Of a stretch of DNA of 40,168 bases, positions 26,896 to 36,099 are shown in pieces. The stretch covers positions 1 through 40,168 of the forward strand of contig JAQBVG010000011.1 of the NCBI GenBank assembly GCA_027623655.1, read 5' to 3'. Numbering within the stretch: position 1 is the stretch's first letter; every line of letters starts with the position of its first letter. Origin of the DNA: Chloroflexota bacterium (GTDB lineage Bacteria; Chloroflexota; Dehalococcoidia; Lucifugimonadales; Lucifugimonadaceae). The notes beneath the pieces were generated by a model, which saw only the letters and a program-made list of their open reading frames with translations, was not told the origin of the DNA and ran no database searches. A program made the position numbers and the translations under genes.

Positions 26896-27839
26896 AGTTG
26901 CTTCTCCCACCACCACAACCTGGTGTTAATGTCGAATCCTAACGACGTATAGATCTTCATAGCTGCCGCATTCGCGGAATCGACATCGAGCTCGACCAGA
27001 TCGACGTTTCTCTTCAAAAGATGGTTATACCCGGACTCTGCAATCGCCCGACCGAGTCCCTGTTCCTGAGCGGCGGGCAAAACACCCGTCATTCCGATTC
27101 TCCCTACTACCAGACCCGCCCGGTGGGAGATTTCAGTCCAACAGTAGGCTACCAACTGCTCACTCGAATCGTGGATCATGACAATATTGTCGATGCTGGA
27201 GCCAGGTGCGAAGAGACTTGATTTGATCTCGCTTTCGGTATTTGGCGAATACCCGAAATGGGATTTGAAGGACTCATTCTGGATATGGGTGAGTTCAGAT
27301 AGTTCGTCGAGACCCAGCATCGTCCGTACCGTGAATCCGGAAGGCAGGCTGGCATCCGCTGGCACCAGATCGCCAACTTTTTCAAGTTTGTAATACTCAC
27401 GCACCTGCTCCCAGCCGCGGCCCTGAACGAACTCGGACAGTGATCGCTCAGTGCTCCGGGTCGCAAGGTGAACTATCGGAGCTATCTCACCGGCGCGAAC
27501 GATCGCCCATTCCAGTAGCTGTTCTATAGACTCTGTTGCGCTTGCGGTAGTCCCAACACCGACAACCGACCGACCGATGTTCGCTTCCGGTTCTACTATC
27601 GCGTAACCGACGGGCGTGTAACCGACGGGCGTGTAACCGACAGGCAGGGCGCTATCGAAGGCCAGAAGGATGTTTTTGCCGGGTTGAACTCGTGGGTATT
27701 CGAGTTCGATGCACAGATCGCGTTCACCGGCAGCCCAGTCACGGTGCCCATGAGGCCCAATGTCGTTCAACAACTCTGAGAGTGTCGCGGTGTCGGCCCA
27801 CCGAAAATGTCGTAGCCGGAGTTCAGATGTATTCGTCAA
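26892..27839 (-). CDS. dual GNAT-domain acetyltransferase (MshD-like architecture)
   Basis: A 315-residue protein with two GNAT domains. The N-terminal one (about 1-150) is degenerate. The C-terminal one (about 170-315) keeps FKSHFGYSP, VVGRIGMTGVLPAAQEQGLGRAIAESG with the acetyl-CoA loop QEQGLG, and the ending AAAMKIYTSLGF. Length and layout match mycothiol synthase MshD, but tandem-GNAT proteins of other function share them. The first domain carries the repeat VGYTPVGYTPVGY from a 15-base tandem duplication at 27603-27647. The start is a TTG at 27839 with a weak binding site. It is convergent with the GT4 gene, and their stops overlap by four bases. Confidence 0.82.
   Translation of the reverse strand: MTNTSELRLRHFRWADTATLSELLNDIGPHGHRDWAAGERDLCIELEYPRVQPGKNILLAFDSALPVGYTPVGYTPVGYAIVEPEANIGRSVVGVGTTASATESIEQLLEWAIVRAGEIAPIVHLATRSTERSLSEFVQGRGWEQVREYYKLEKVGDLVPADASLPSGFTVRTMLGLDELSELTHIQNESFKSHFGYSPNTESEIKSSLFAPGSSIDNIVMIHDSSEQLVAYCWTEISHRAGLVVGRIGMTGVLPAAQEQGLGRAIAESGYNHLLKRNVDLVELDVDSANAAAMKIYTSLGFDINTRLWWWEKQL
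27603..27647 (-). repeat. 15-bp tandem repeat within the dual-GNAT gene
   Basis: The unit GTAACCGACGGGCGT (plus-strand reading) occurs at 27603-27617 and 27618-27632, with a third copy at 27633-27647 differing at three positions. It encodes repeated Val-Gly-Tyr-Thr-Pro on the minus strand and keeps the frame. Confidence 0.9.
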
Positions 27840-27965
27840 TATTCTCAGTTCGACTCGTCGCGTGGCAACTGGCGCAGTGTATTCCCACGGTGCCGCCGGT
27901 GTCGGGTGCCAGGCAGTTTTTAGTACCGTGATTCATTTTGATTAGTCGGCTACCTGTTGTAACAA

Positions 27966-27995
27966 TTGCTTCGCGGGAGCCTCGACACATATACT
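27966..27995 (+). promoter_or_regulatory. probable promoter of the ilv-leu operon
   Basis: TTGCTT (27966-27971) and TATACT (27990-27995) lie 18 bases apart. Transcription would begin near 28002, just before the T-box stem I, giving a leader of about 365 bases ahead of ilvB. Confidence 0.5.
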
Positions 27996-28010
27996 TAGGG
28001 ATTGTGAAAC

Positions 28011-28260
28011 GCTGTGAACGGGACTAGTACCGAGTGCGGTGCGCCGAGAGAGCCGGTGGTTGGTGTGAACCGGTGCGTGCCAGTTTGGGAACTCACCCCG
28101 GAGCGGTTGCCCTGAGCGTCGAGGCGTTAGGGGCGAACGGTCTGCCACGTTACGGCATGTTGAGTGGTCAGGCTCCCGCCTTCTGGGTTGGAGCATGGCA
28201 ATGAAGGTGGTACCGCGGGGTGTAAGTCTCGTCCTTTGAATCAGGGCGGGATTTTTTTTT
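28011..28260 (+). promoter_or_regulatory. T-box leader, probable leucine specifier CUC, controlling ilvB-leuB
   Basis: This is a class I T-box element, which senses uncharged tRNA and prevents premature termination. The hallmark antiterminator motif AAGGTGGTACCGCGG is at 28204-28218. Its TGGT would pair with a tRNA acceptor end carrying discriminator A. Upstream, stem I is recognisable: AGTA S-turn (28026-28029), GAGAGAG bulge (28046-28052) and distal loop GGTTGGTG (28058-28065). CGGG (28019-28022) can pair with CCCG (28097-28100), which closes an internal loop whose 3' strand reads GGAACTCA. The codon CTC at 28092-28094, followed by A, is then the likely specifier, for leucine. A terminator follows at 28227-28260. 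The specifier call is my hand fold and is less certain than the T-box itself. Confidence 0.93.
28227..28260 (+). terminator. T-box regulated rho-independent terminator
   Basis: The arms TCTCGTCCT and AGGGCGGGA form a 9-bp stem with G-U pairs and a 7-base loop, followed by nine T residues (28252-28260). The antiterminator sequence just upstream competes with this hairpin. Readthrough leads into ilvB 106 bases later. Confidence 0.9.
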
Positions 28261-28366
28261 GCTCCGAATCAGGTGAACCGAAATTCACCGTAATAGAGCT
28301 GGAAGCCAGTTGGAAACAGGAAGGAATTGCTGAAACTAATTCGGCAATCGCTCCGGGTAAATCGAA

Positions 28367-30049
28367 ATGACCAAGCACCTCACAGGTAGCCAGATAGTCT
28401 GCGAAGCGCTCCTCAAAGAGGGCGTCAGCGTGGTATTTGGTATTCCCGGCGGAGCAATACTTCCCCTCTACGGTGTGCTCTCCCAGTACCCGAACCTGAG
28501 ACACATTCTGACCCGGCACGAGCAGGGCGCCGCGCATGCCGCCGACGGTTACGCGCGCTCGACCGGCACTGTCGGAGTGGTATTCGCAACTTCAGGGCCC
28601 GGTGCTACAAACCTGGTTACCGGATTAGCGACTGCCATGATGGACTCAGTGCCAATGGTCGCAATAACCGGCCAGGTTGGGCGCGCAGCGATTGGCACAG
28701 ACGCCTTCCAGGAAGCCGACATAACCGGGGCAACGCTGCCTGTAACCAAGCACAACTACCTCGTGATGCGCGCTGACGATCTCGGACGAACAGTTCATGA
28801 GGCGTTCCATATTGCGCGGACCGGTCGACCCGGCCCCGTGCTTATCGACATACCAAAAGATGTGTTCATGGAGATGGGCAACTACGATCCTGATGCGCCT
28901 TTGAACCTGCCCGGGTACAGAGTACCGGGTAAGGCCGACGAGGCCCAGATCAATGTTGCCGCGGCACTGATCAACGAATCTGAGCGTCCAGTGATCCTGG
29001 CGGGGCACGGCGTTGTGCTGTCGCGTTCGTTCGATGAACTCAAAGAGCTCGCCGAGAAGGCCCAGATTCCGGTGGTCACAACACTGCTCGGAATATCCTC
29101 ATTCCCGGAAGATCATGTCCTCAGTACAGGGTTTCCGGGCATGCACGGCATGGCGTACGCGTCGCTCGCTATCGATCAGGCCGATTTGATCATCAATTTC
29201 GGCAGTCGTTTCGACGACCGGATTGTTGGCGATTCCAAACGATTTTCAGTTGGTTCCAAAAAAATCCATGTCGACATCGACCCGGCGGAGATTAATAAGA
29301 CCATCAAGGTTGAAGGACCGGTGGTCGGGAATATCAAGGATGTTTTCGCCCAGCTGATACCCAAAGTTAGAAAAACGACACACGTTCCATGGCTCCAGCA
29401 TATTGAACATCTGAAAGCTGAACATCCGTCTTTACGAATTCCCGAGAGCGATCGGTTGATGGGTCAGCACGTCGTGAAGGCGCTGTCGGACGTCACAAAG
29501 GGCGATGCGATCATCACCACGGGTGTTGGGCAGCATCAAATGTGGGCTGCTCAGCACTACCAGTTCAAAAACGCTAATTCGTGGTTGTCATCCGGCGGTG
29601 CTGGCACGATGGGGTACGAAGTCCCATCTGCGATTGGTGCCCAGGTCGGCAACCCGGACAAGCTTGTCTGGTCGATCTGCGGTGATGGCGGTTTCCAGAT
29701 GACGATGATGGAACTGGCGACGGCTGCCGAAAACAACCTCCCGGTGAAGTACGCGATATTGAACAACAACCACCTGGGAATGATTACCCAGTGGCAGACG
29801 TTCTTCTACAACAGGGATTACCAGGCCGAGACATATACCAGAAATCCCGATTTTGTGAAGCTCGCGGAGGCTTATGGGATCAAGGGGATCCGGGTAACCA
29901 GTCAGGATCAACTTGAATCGGCTATTCGAGAGGCCAATGCTCACGAAGGGCCGGTGGTAGTCGACTTCGTCATTGAAAAGGTCGACGACCTTTATCCGAT
30001 GATTCCGGCTGGCCAGAGTATTCACGAACTGATCGAGGATCCAAACTGA
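28367..30049 (+). CDS. ilvB: acetolactate synthase large subunit
   Basis: A 560-residue ThDP-dependent enzyme that condenses pyruvate with pyruvate or 2-oxobutyrate, the first common step to valine, leucine and isoleucine. Visible are GIPGGAILPLYG, the ThDP-activating Glu E52 in RHEQGAAHAADGYAR, SGPGATNLVTG and the Mg-ThDP motif starting GDGGFQ (439-444) and ending in the LNNNHLGM segment. The length is standard. It is the first gene after the T-box leader, and its TGA overlaps the ilvN ATG by one base (TGATG). The ribosome binding site is weak, but the ATG at 28367 fits family N-termini. Confidence 0.97.
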   Translation: MTKHLTGSQIVCEALLKEGVSVVFGIPGGAILPLYGVLSQYPNLRHILTRHEQGAAHAADGYARSTGTVGVVFATSGPGATNLVTGLATAMMDSVPMVAITGQVGRAAIGTDAFQEADITGATLPVTKHNYLVMRADDLGRTVHEAFHIARTGRPGPVLIDIPKDVFMEMGNYDPDAPLNLPGYRVPGKADEAQINVAAALINESERPVILAGHGVVLSRSFDELKELAEKAQIPVVTTLLGISSFPEDHVLSTGFPGMHGMAYASLAIDQADLIINFGSRFDDRIVGDSKRFSVGSKKIHVDIDPAEINKTIKVEGPVVGNIKDVFAQLIPKVRKTTHVPWLQHIEHLKAEHPSLRIPESDRLMGQHVVKALSDVTKGDAIITTGVGQHQMWAAQHYQFKNANSWLSSGGAGTMGYEVPSAIGAQVGNPDKLVWSICGDGGFQMTMMELATAAENNLPVKYAILNNNHLGMITQWQTFFYNRDYQAETYTRNPDFVKLAEAYGIKGIRVTSQDQLESAIREANAHEGPVVVDFVIEKVDDLYPMIPAGQSIHELIEDPN

Positions 30050-30642
30050 TGCCTACCCGATCAAATGGATCGTCTCAACGGACGATATCGGCACTGGTGT
30101 CGGACCGTCCCGGTGTCCTGGCGCGAATTTCTGGCCTGTTCCGGAGGCGTGGATTCAATATTGCGAGCCTTGCCGTCGGTCGGTCAGAGGAACCCGGACT
30201 TTCCCGAATGACATTTGTCGTCGAAGGTCCGGATGAGGTGGTACGTCATGTCGCAGCTCAACTCGATCGGTTGATCGATGTTGTGGAGGTACGCGACATA
30301 AGCGAGAGCAATATCGTTTGGCGTGAACTGGCACTAATCAAGGTAAAAGCACCGGCTGGCGCTCGCGCCGAGGTGCTCGAACTGGTGAACATTTTCCGAG
30401 TCAACGTTATCGACATCGGGGTCGAAAGTCTGACTGTGGAAATAACCGGAGGCCGTCAAAAGATCGATTCGTTCATCGAGCTGGTACGGAAATTTGGCCT
30501 TCAGGAGGTCATTCGCACCGGTCGGGTCGCGACACTGCGCGGGACTTTGATCGAAGGCGAGGAAGATGGTTTGTTTCAGTCAGACGCTAGCGCGTCGACA
30601 TACGTCCTTCCCGTTCCAACAGACCAGACCGGAAGCGTCTAG
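30049..30642 (+). CDS. ilvN: acetolactate synthase small (regulatory) subunit
   Basis: A 197-residue regulatory partner of IlvB that confers valine feedback. The N-terminal ACT domain (about 10-82) has ISALVSDRPGVLARISGLFRRRGFNIASLAVGRSEEPGLSR as its signature, spread over residues 9-49. A C-terminal IlvN domain (about 85-170) has LALIKVKAP and VEITGGRQKIDSFIELVRKFG. It is about 20-30 residues longer than many small subunits, with a polar tail. The start overlaps the ilvB stop by one base, so the subunits are co-translated. It is followed by ilvC after 75 bases. Confidence 0.95.
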   Translation: MPTRSNGSSQRTISALVSDRPGVLARISGLFRRRGFNIASLAVGRSEEPGLSRMTFVVEGPDEVVRHVAAQLDRLIDVVEVRDISESNIVWRELALIKVKAPAGARAEVLELVNIFRVNVIDIGVESLTVEITGGRQKIDSFIELVRKFGLQEVIRTGRVATLRGTLIEGEEDGLFQSDASASTYVLPVPTDQTGSV

Positions 30643-30717
30643 ATCACGTTTACCGAACACAACTGCCGGGTCTGCCGGTAGGACACGAACCCACAAGCCT
30701 GAGGCTGATTTCTAGAA

Positions 30718-31716
30718 ATGGCAACTCTTTATTACGACAAGGACATCGACGACTCAGTACTGCGAGACAAGACGATCGCGGTACTGGGATACGGATCGCA
30801 GGGTCATGCCCACGCGCTGAACCTGAAGGACAGTGGATTCAAGGTAGTGGTCGGTCTGTACGAAGGCAGCCGAAGCAAGCAGAAAGCCGAAGAGGCGGGT
30901 CTGGAGGTACTCTCCAATGCTGAGGCAACCCGACGGGCCGACCTGATTTCATTCTGCCTGCCTGACACGACTCAGGCGAAGGTTTACCGGGAAGACGTCG
31001 AACCCAACCTTGATTCAGGCAAGACCCTGTTGTTCGCTCACGGTTTCACGATTCTCTACAAACAGATCGTCCCGCCCGAAGGTGTAGACGTAGTTATGAT
31101 CGCACCGAAGGCACCCGGCCACCGCGTACGTGCGGTGTTCGAGCGCGGTCTCGGTGTCCCGTGCCTGATTGCCGTTCATCAGGACACCACCGGCAATGCT
31201 CACGACGTCGCCCTTGCGTACGGAAAAGGCATCGGCGGTGGCCGGGCCGGAATACTGGCGACAACGTTCAAAGAAGAGACCGAAACCGACCTGTTCGGTG
31301 AGCAGGCCGTGCTTTGCGGGGGTGTTAGCCAGCTCGTAAAGACGGCATTCGATGTAATGACAGAAGCCGGGTACGAACCGGAGTCAGCATATTTCGAGGT
31401 TCTGCACGAACTCAAATTGATTGTCGATCTCATGTACCAGGGCGGACTTGGTTACATGCGGTACTCGGTAAGCGAAACTGCCGAATATGGCGACTACTCG
31501 CGTGGTCCGGTCATTATCGATGACCACGTCAAGAAAAATATGGAGAAAGTTCTCAAGCAGATTCAATCTGGCGAGTTCGCCAGGGAATGGATAGCTGAGA
31601 ACGATGAAGGTCTGCACAAGTTCAAGCAGATGCGAGCAGAGAACGCGGAGCACGGAGTCGAAAAAGTCGGCAAAGAGCTTCGAGACATGATGCCCTGGTT
31701 GGAGTCGACTACCTAG
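30718..31716 (+). CDS. ilvC: ketol-acid reductoisomerase, class I
   Basis: A 332-residue enzyme converting acetolactate or acetohydroxybutyrate to the dihydroxy acids. The nucleotide-binding [17 protein letters not shown] (24-40), the Mg-binding [10 protein letters not shown] and the [14 protein letters not shown] segment are intact. The cofactor-specificity loop reads [10 protein letters not shown] (47-56); in many class I enzymes the residue after GL is Arg, here Tyr48, so NADPH/NADH preference may differ. It lies between ilvN and leuA in the T-box operon. A stem-loop follows its stop. Confidence 0.96.
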   Translation: MATLYYDKDIDDSVLRDKTIAVLGYGSQGHAHALNLKDSGFKVVVGLYEGSRSKQKAEEAGLEVLSNAEATRRADLISFCLPDTTQAKVYREDVEPNLDSGKTLLFAHGFTILYKQIVPPEGVDVVMIAPKAPGHRVRAVFERGLGVPCLIAVHQDTTGNAHDVALAYGKGIGGGRAGILATTFKEETETDLFGEQAVLCGGVSQLVKTAFDVMTEAGYEPESAYFEVLHELKLIVDLMYQGGLGYMRYSVSETAEYGDYSRGPVIIDDHVKKNMEKVLKQIQSGEFAREWIAENDEGLHKFKQMRAENAEHGVEKVGKELRDMMPWLESTT

Positions 31717-31733
31717 TCACTCCTTTTGATCGG

Positions 31734-31765
31734 GGATGCTGGACTCGTTTCAAGGGCCAGCATTC
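31734..31765 (+). terminator. stem-loop between ilvC and leuA
   Basis: GGATGCTGG and CCAGCATTC can form a 9-bp stem (one G-U pair) around a 14-base loop. There is no T-run, so it is more likely an mRNA-processing or stability element than a full terminator. Confidence 0.3.
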
Positions 31766-31844
31766 AAGATCTGCGAATCAGGTTGACCGGTCGAACCCGG
31801 ATGACCGATTCGCGAAAAGGTCGAACAGCGCTGGAGGTATTCAG

Positions 31845-33413
31845 ATGGCGCAACTGAGCGGTAACGAAGACAGAGTAATAATTTTCGACACGACCCTGCG
31901 TGATGGCGAGCAATCCGCCGGAGCGGGTCTAACTGTTGAAGAGAAACTTCGTATCGCTCACCAGCTAAAGAAGCTTGGCGTCGACGTGATCGAGGCGGGA
32001 TTTGCGGGTAGCTCACCGGGTGACTTCGAGGCGGTGCGCCGGATTGCTAACGAGGTGAAGGGTCCGATCATCACCTCGCTTGCGCGTGCTGTCGACGCCG
32101 ATATAGATGCCGCGGGCAAGGCGCTGGCGGGAGTGAAAAACGCACGTATTCATACGTTTATTTCGGCTTCCGATATCCACCTGATGCACCAGATGCGTAA
32201 AAACCGCGAGGCCATAATGGACATGGCGGTCCATGCTGTCGAACGGGCGAAAAGCTATGTCGACGACGTTGAATTCTCGCCTATGGACGCATCACGGACT
32301 GAACCCGAGTATCTGTACACGATGCTTGAGGCGGTTATTCGAGCGGGAGCAACAACGGTCAACATTCCAGACACCGTCGGGTATTCAACGCCCGGTGAGT
32401 TTGGAGCTCTGATCAAGGGCATAAAAGACAACGTCCCGAACATCGACCAGGCGGTAATCAGCGTTCACTGTCACAACGATCTCGGGATGTCGGCCGCCAA
32501 CTCTCTCGCCGCAATTGAGAATGGCGCGCGACAGATAGAAGGATGCATCAACGGCCTCGGAGAGCGTGCCGGCAATGCCGCCCTCGAGGAAGTAATCATG
32601 GCTGTGGAGACTCGGTCCGATCACTACCGTCTCAAGACCGGTATCGCAACCGAGGAGATCGGCAACACCAGTCGAATGGTCAGTTCGATTTTCGGATTTC
32701 CGGTGCAGGCAAACAAAGCCATTGTCGGTCAGAATGCTTTCAGGCATTCATCCGGGATACATCAGGATGCATTCCTGAAAGAGCGAACGACGTTTGAGAT
32801 CATGGAACCCGACAAAGTCGGCTGGCGCGGCGAGGCCCTCGTGCTCGGCAAGTTGTCCGGCAGGGCGGGTTTGCGAGCGCGTCTGCACGATCTCGGCTAC
32901 ACCCTTACCGACGCAGAACTGACGGATGTCTTCGTCACATTCAAGGACCTTGCCGACACCAAGCGCGAAGTCACCGACATGGACCTGGAGGCGTTGATGT
33001 CGGAGCAGCACCGCATGGTAGACACCGATCACGTGTACCGGCTCGGTACCGTCCACGTTGTCTGCGGCAATGACACCTCGCCCGAAGCCAGGGTCACGCT
33101 TGGATGCCCGGACGGAATGTCACGGACGGTCGAGGCGAAAGGCACCGGGCCAGTCGATGCCGTTTGTAAGGCCATCGACCAGGTCGTCAATCTCGACATA
33201 GAACTTACGGAGTTTGCCGTATCGGCGGTCACTGAAGGTATCGACTCACTCGGCGAAGTGACGATCAGGGTGGAAAAGGATGGCTCGGTCTATTCCGGCC
33301 GGGGATCCGACTCCGACATCGTTGTCGCTTCTGCCAAGGCGTACATCAACGCCATAAACCGGCTCCTCGCAATAGGGGTGCAGGACCGAACAGCAACCAC
33401 CGGCGCAGTTTAG
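31845..33413 (+). CDS. leuA: 2-isopropylmalate synthase
   Basis: A 522-residue enzyme that condenses acetyl-CoA with 2-oxoisovalerate, the first leucine-specific step. The catalytic barrel shows FDTTLRDGEQSAGAGL (14-29), metal-binding HCHND (208-212), and GCINGLGERAGNAALEE. The C-terminal LeuA dimer domain (about 385-515) carries leucine feedback in the family. Length and the GERAGN motif favour LeuA over homocitrate or citramalate synthase. ATG 31845 has a strong GGAGGT site. It follows ilvC and precedes leuC, with a perfect hairpin in between. Confidence 0.96.
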   Translation: MAQLSGNEDRVIIFDTTLRDGEQSAGAGLTVEEKLRIAHQLKKLGVDVIEAGFAGSSPGDFEAVRRIANEVKGPIITSLARAVDADIDAAGKALAGVKNARIHTFISASDIHLMHQMRKNREAIMDMAVHAVERAKSYVDDVEFSPMDASRTEPEYLYTMLEAVIRAGATTVNIPDTVGYSTPGEFGALIKGIKDNVPNIDQAVISVHCHNDLGMSAANSLAAIENGARQIEGCINGLGERAGNAALEEVIMAVETRSDHYRLKTGIATEEIGNTSRMVSSIFGFPVQANKAIVGQNAFRHSSGIHQDAFLKERTTFEIMEPDKVGWRGEALVLGKLSGRAGLRARLHDLGYTLTDAELTDVFVTFKDLADTKREVTDMDLEALMSEQHRMVDTDHVYRLGTVHVVCGNDTSPEARVTLGCPDGMSRTVEAKGTGPVDAVCKAIDQVVNLDIELTEFAVSAVTEGIDSLGEVTIRVEKDGSVYSGRGSDSDIVVASAKAYINAINRLLAIGVQDRTATTGAV

Positions 33414-33457
33414 TAATCGGGGGTCGATACCCGGGCCGGTCGACGACAACATATGTG

Positions 33458-33486
33458 GAAGCGGCACCGTCAATCGGTGCCGCTTC
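33458..33486 (+). terminator. perfect 12-bp hairpin between leuA and leuC
   Basis: GAAGCGGCACCG and CGGTGCCGCTTC form a perfect stem with loop TCAAT. The following bases (TGCGTTACTATTCC) lack a T-run, so it may be a leaky terminator, an mRNA-stability element or a processing site that sets different levels of leuA and leuC. Confidence 0.5.
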
Positions 33487-33550
33487 TGCGTTACTATTCC
33501 TTGTCGCTTAGTACGATTTCGTGATCTTGGTTTTGGAGGATTACTCGCAC

Positions 33551-36079
33551 ATGGGCAAAACCATGTTTGAAAAAATCTGGGAGAGCCACATCGTGGTCGA
33601 GCCAGACGATCAGCCAGCGCTGATCTATGTTGATCTGCACCTGGTCCACGAGGTCACCTCACCTCAGGCGTTCGAAGCGCTGAGACTCACGAACCGAAAG
33701 GTGCGTCGGCCCGATTTGACCATTTCGACGGTCGATCACAACCTGCCGACGGACGAAACGCGTGCTCAAACGATCAAAGACCCGATCGCACGCCAGCAAG
33801 TCGAGACCCTCCGCAACAATTGCAAAGAAACCGGAATCACTCTTTATGACGTGGGTTCGGCCGCACAGGGCATCGTGCATGTAATCGGCCCCGAGCAGGG
33901 TTACACCCAGCCCGGAATGACGATCGTTTGCGGCGATTCGCATACCTCGACTCATGGCGCATTCGGTTCACTGGCGTTTGGTATCGGTACGTCGGAGGTC
34001 GAGCACGTCCTCGCGACGCAAACCCTGCGGCAGCGAAAACCGATGACCATGGAGGTCAGGTTTACAGGGGAGTTGAGGCCGGGTGTGACCGCAAAGGACA
34101 TGATCCTGGCGGCTATCGGCAAGATGGGTACGGCCGGCGGGACAGGTTACGTGATCGAGTACACCGGCGAGCCGATCAGGAAGCTCGATATGGCCGGTCG
34201 GATGACGGTCTGCAACATGACGATCGAGGCCGGTGCGCGGGCGGGTCTTGTCGCACCCGACGACACCACATTTGATTGGATGCGCGGCCGCAAGTTCGTC
34301 CCCAGGGGCGACGATTTCGACGATTCTGTTAGGGAGTGGCGAAAACTGGCGAGCGACGAAGACGCTACGTTCGACACGTTGATAGAGATCGATTGTGACG
34401 TTCTTGAGCCGCACGTCAGTTGGGGCACCAATCCCGGTCAGGTCGCCCGAATTAGCGATCGGGTTCCGTCACCGGGTGATTTCGATGACCCGGCTGACAG
34501 ATCCTCAGCAGAGCGGGCGCTGGAGTACATGGGGCTACAGGGTGGGACGGCCATCGAAGACATTCGCATCGACCGTGTATTTATCGGCTCGTGCACCAAC
34601 GCCCGTATTGAAGACCTTCGGTCGGCTTCGAAAATCGTTCGCGGTCATAAAGTGGCACCGAGCGTTCGAGCCCAGATTATGCCGGGTTCCACTTTGACGA
34701 AGATGCTGGCCGAAAAAGAGGGCCTTGACGAGATCTTCAAGGACGCAGGGTTCGAGTGGCGAGAGTCGGGCTGTTCGATGTGTCTTGGGATGAACCCCGA
34801 CATACTTGCTCCGGGTGAAAGGTGCGCTTCGACGTCAAATCGGAACTTCGAAGGCCGGCAGGGCAAGGGCGGTCGTACCCACCTTGTGAGCCCTGAGATG
34901 GCCGCTGCTGCGGCCATTAGGGGTCATTTTGTAGATGTCAGGGACTGGAAACGACAATTAATGCCGGAGCTGCCAGAGCGGGATGACGGGCCGTCGCCGG
35001 AATTCGATCCACGGCCACCGCAGTTGAGACGTCGCGCAGGTGATGAGACCGATACGGAGCGTCGGCCTCGCCGTCGGTCGCGAGGCGGGCGTGTGTCTCC
35101 GGTTGCGGGTGGTGGCAGCGTTATGGGCCGAATCACCGGAAAAAACGAACTCGAACGTGCCAAGGCGAAAAGATACGACCCCTACACCTTCGAATCGAAC
35201 AGGACCCAGCTCAAATGGGCAGTTGTCGCGTTGGCCGTCTGGGTCGTAGTCGCCCTGGCGCTGGCGTGGCAAGACCGTGAGACAGCTTCATTGCTCGGCG
35301 ATCTGCGCGAAAGGGGACTCATCAGCGCACCGCCGTCACAATTTTCTGTCGAAGGAATTTTGAGATTCGGCGACAGAGAAGGCATTGCCTGTAACTCTGA
35401 AGCTGAGATTGTGGCGCTAACGCCTGAATGCAGGCGATTGCAAGATGTCCAGGACGAGTATGGATCGGTAAAAGACAGAGGGTCAATGTATTTCGTCCTG
35501 CTGATGGTAACGCTGCTCGCGAATATTTTTGCGTTCGGTTCATTCACTCACCGGGCCAGCAGGAACTTGCTAACTCTGAAGAGTAAGGGCCAGGGCTACA
35601 CACCGGAAAAAAGTGTCTTCTGGTTCTTTGTGCCGGTGCTGAACCTGGTGCGACCGTGGCAGGTGTTCAAGGAACTGTTCAGAGGTAGCGACCCAGCGGT
35701 TTCGGTGAGAGATGAGACGGAGTGGAAGAAAAAAGGTAAAGTCCCGGTTGTCGTTCACGTCTGGGCCATCATTTTCGTGACGGTATTTTTCTTCAACACA
35801 CGAACCATCGGCTGGTTTTGGTATCCGGTTCGGGAATCGATCGATGATGTCATCGTGGCGCACCAGCGATTGGTCATCGCCGATATTTTGCTGGCGGCGC
35901 TCGGTATCGCGGCGATCTTCGTAGCAATCGAACTAAATCGTCGGCAGGAAGCCCGACACGCACTGGTTGGGGATATAACCGTCACTCCGCCGCTCCCTGT
36001 GGATCCTCTCGAAGAGGCGTTGAAAGAGGGAATCCGTCGAAAGGAACTTGAGAACAAAAGGTCTCGCACTCAAAAGTGA
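33551..36079 (+). CDS. leuC: 3-isopropylmalate dehydratase large subunit fused to a C-terminal membrane domain
   Basis: Residues 1 to about 466 are a complete LeuC, the 4Fe-4S isomerase subunit of leucine synthesis. Seen are the VDHNLPT motif, the [12 protein letters not shown] motif and cluster cysteines C348 (GSCTN), C408 and C411 (GCSMC), ending near [14 protein letters not shown]. The frame then runs on without a stop through a charged linker rich in Pro, Arg and Glu (about 467-555). A domain with helices near 556-574, 645-667, 731-752 and 774-796 follows, and its [20 protein letters not shown] stretch resembles DUF4328 proteins. LeuC is normally about 420-470 residues; this is 842. ATG 33551 with GGAGGA is preferred over a GTG at 33521. 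An internal ATG at 35122 could start a separate membrane protein. leuD follows. Confidence 0.93.
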   Translation: MGKTMFEKIWESHIVVEPDDQPALIYVDLHLVHEVTSPQAFEALRLTNRKVRRPDLTISTVDHNLPTDETRAQTIKDPIARQQVETLRNNCKETGITLYDVGSAAQGIVHVIGPEQGYTQPGMTIVCGDSHTSTHGAFGSLAFGIGTSEVEHVLATQTLRQRKPMTMEVRFTGELRPGVTAKDMILAAIGKMGTAGGTGYVIEYTGEPIRKLDMAGRMTVCNMTIEAGARAGLVAPDDTTFDWMRGRKFVPRGDDFDDSVREWRKLASDEDATFDTLIEIDCDVLEPHVSWGTNPGQVARISDRVPSPGDFDDPADRSSAERALEYMGLQGGTAIEDIRIDRVFIGSCTNARIEDLRSASKIVRGHKVAPSVRAQIMPGSTLTKMLAEKEGLDEIFKDAGFEWRESGCSMCLGMNPDILAPGERCASTSNRNFEGRQGKGGRTHLVSPEMAAAAAIRGHFVDVRDWKRQLMPELPERDDGPSPEFDPRPPQLRRRAGDETDTERRPRRRSRGGRVSPVAGGGSVMGRITGKNELERAKAKRYDPYTFESNRTQLKWAVVALAVWVVVALALAWQDRETASLLGDLRERGLISAPPSQFSVEGILRFGDREGIACNSEAEIVALTPECRRLQDVQDEYGSVKDRGSMYFVLLMVTLLANIFAFGSFTHRASRNLLTLKSKGQGYTPEKSVFWFFVPVLNLVRPWQVFKELFRGSDPAVSVRDETEWKKKGKVPVVVHVWAIIFVTVFFFNTRTIGWFWYPVRESIDDVIVAHQRLVIADILLAALGIAAIFVAIELNRRQEARHALVGDITVTPPLPVDPLEEALKEGIRRKELENKRSRTQK

Positions 36080-36099
36080 GCGGACCGAAAGGTATTCAA

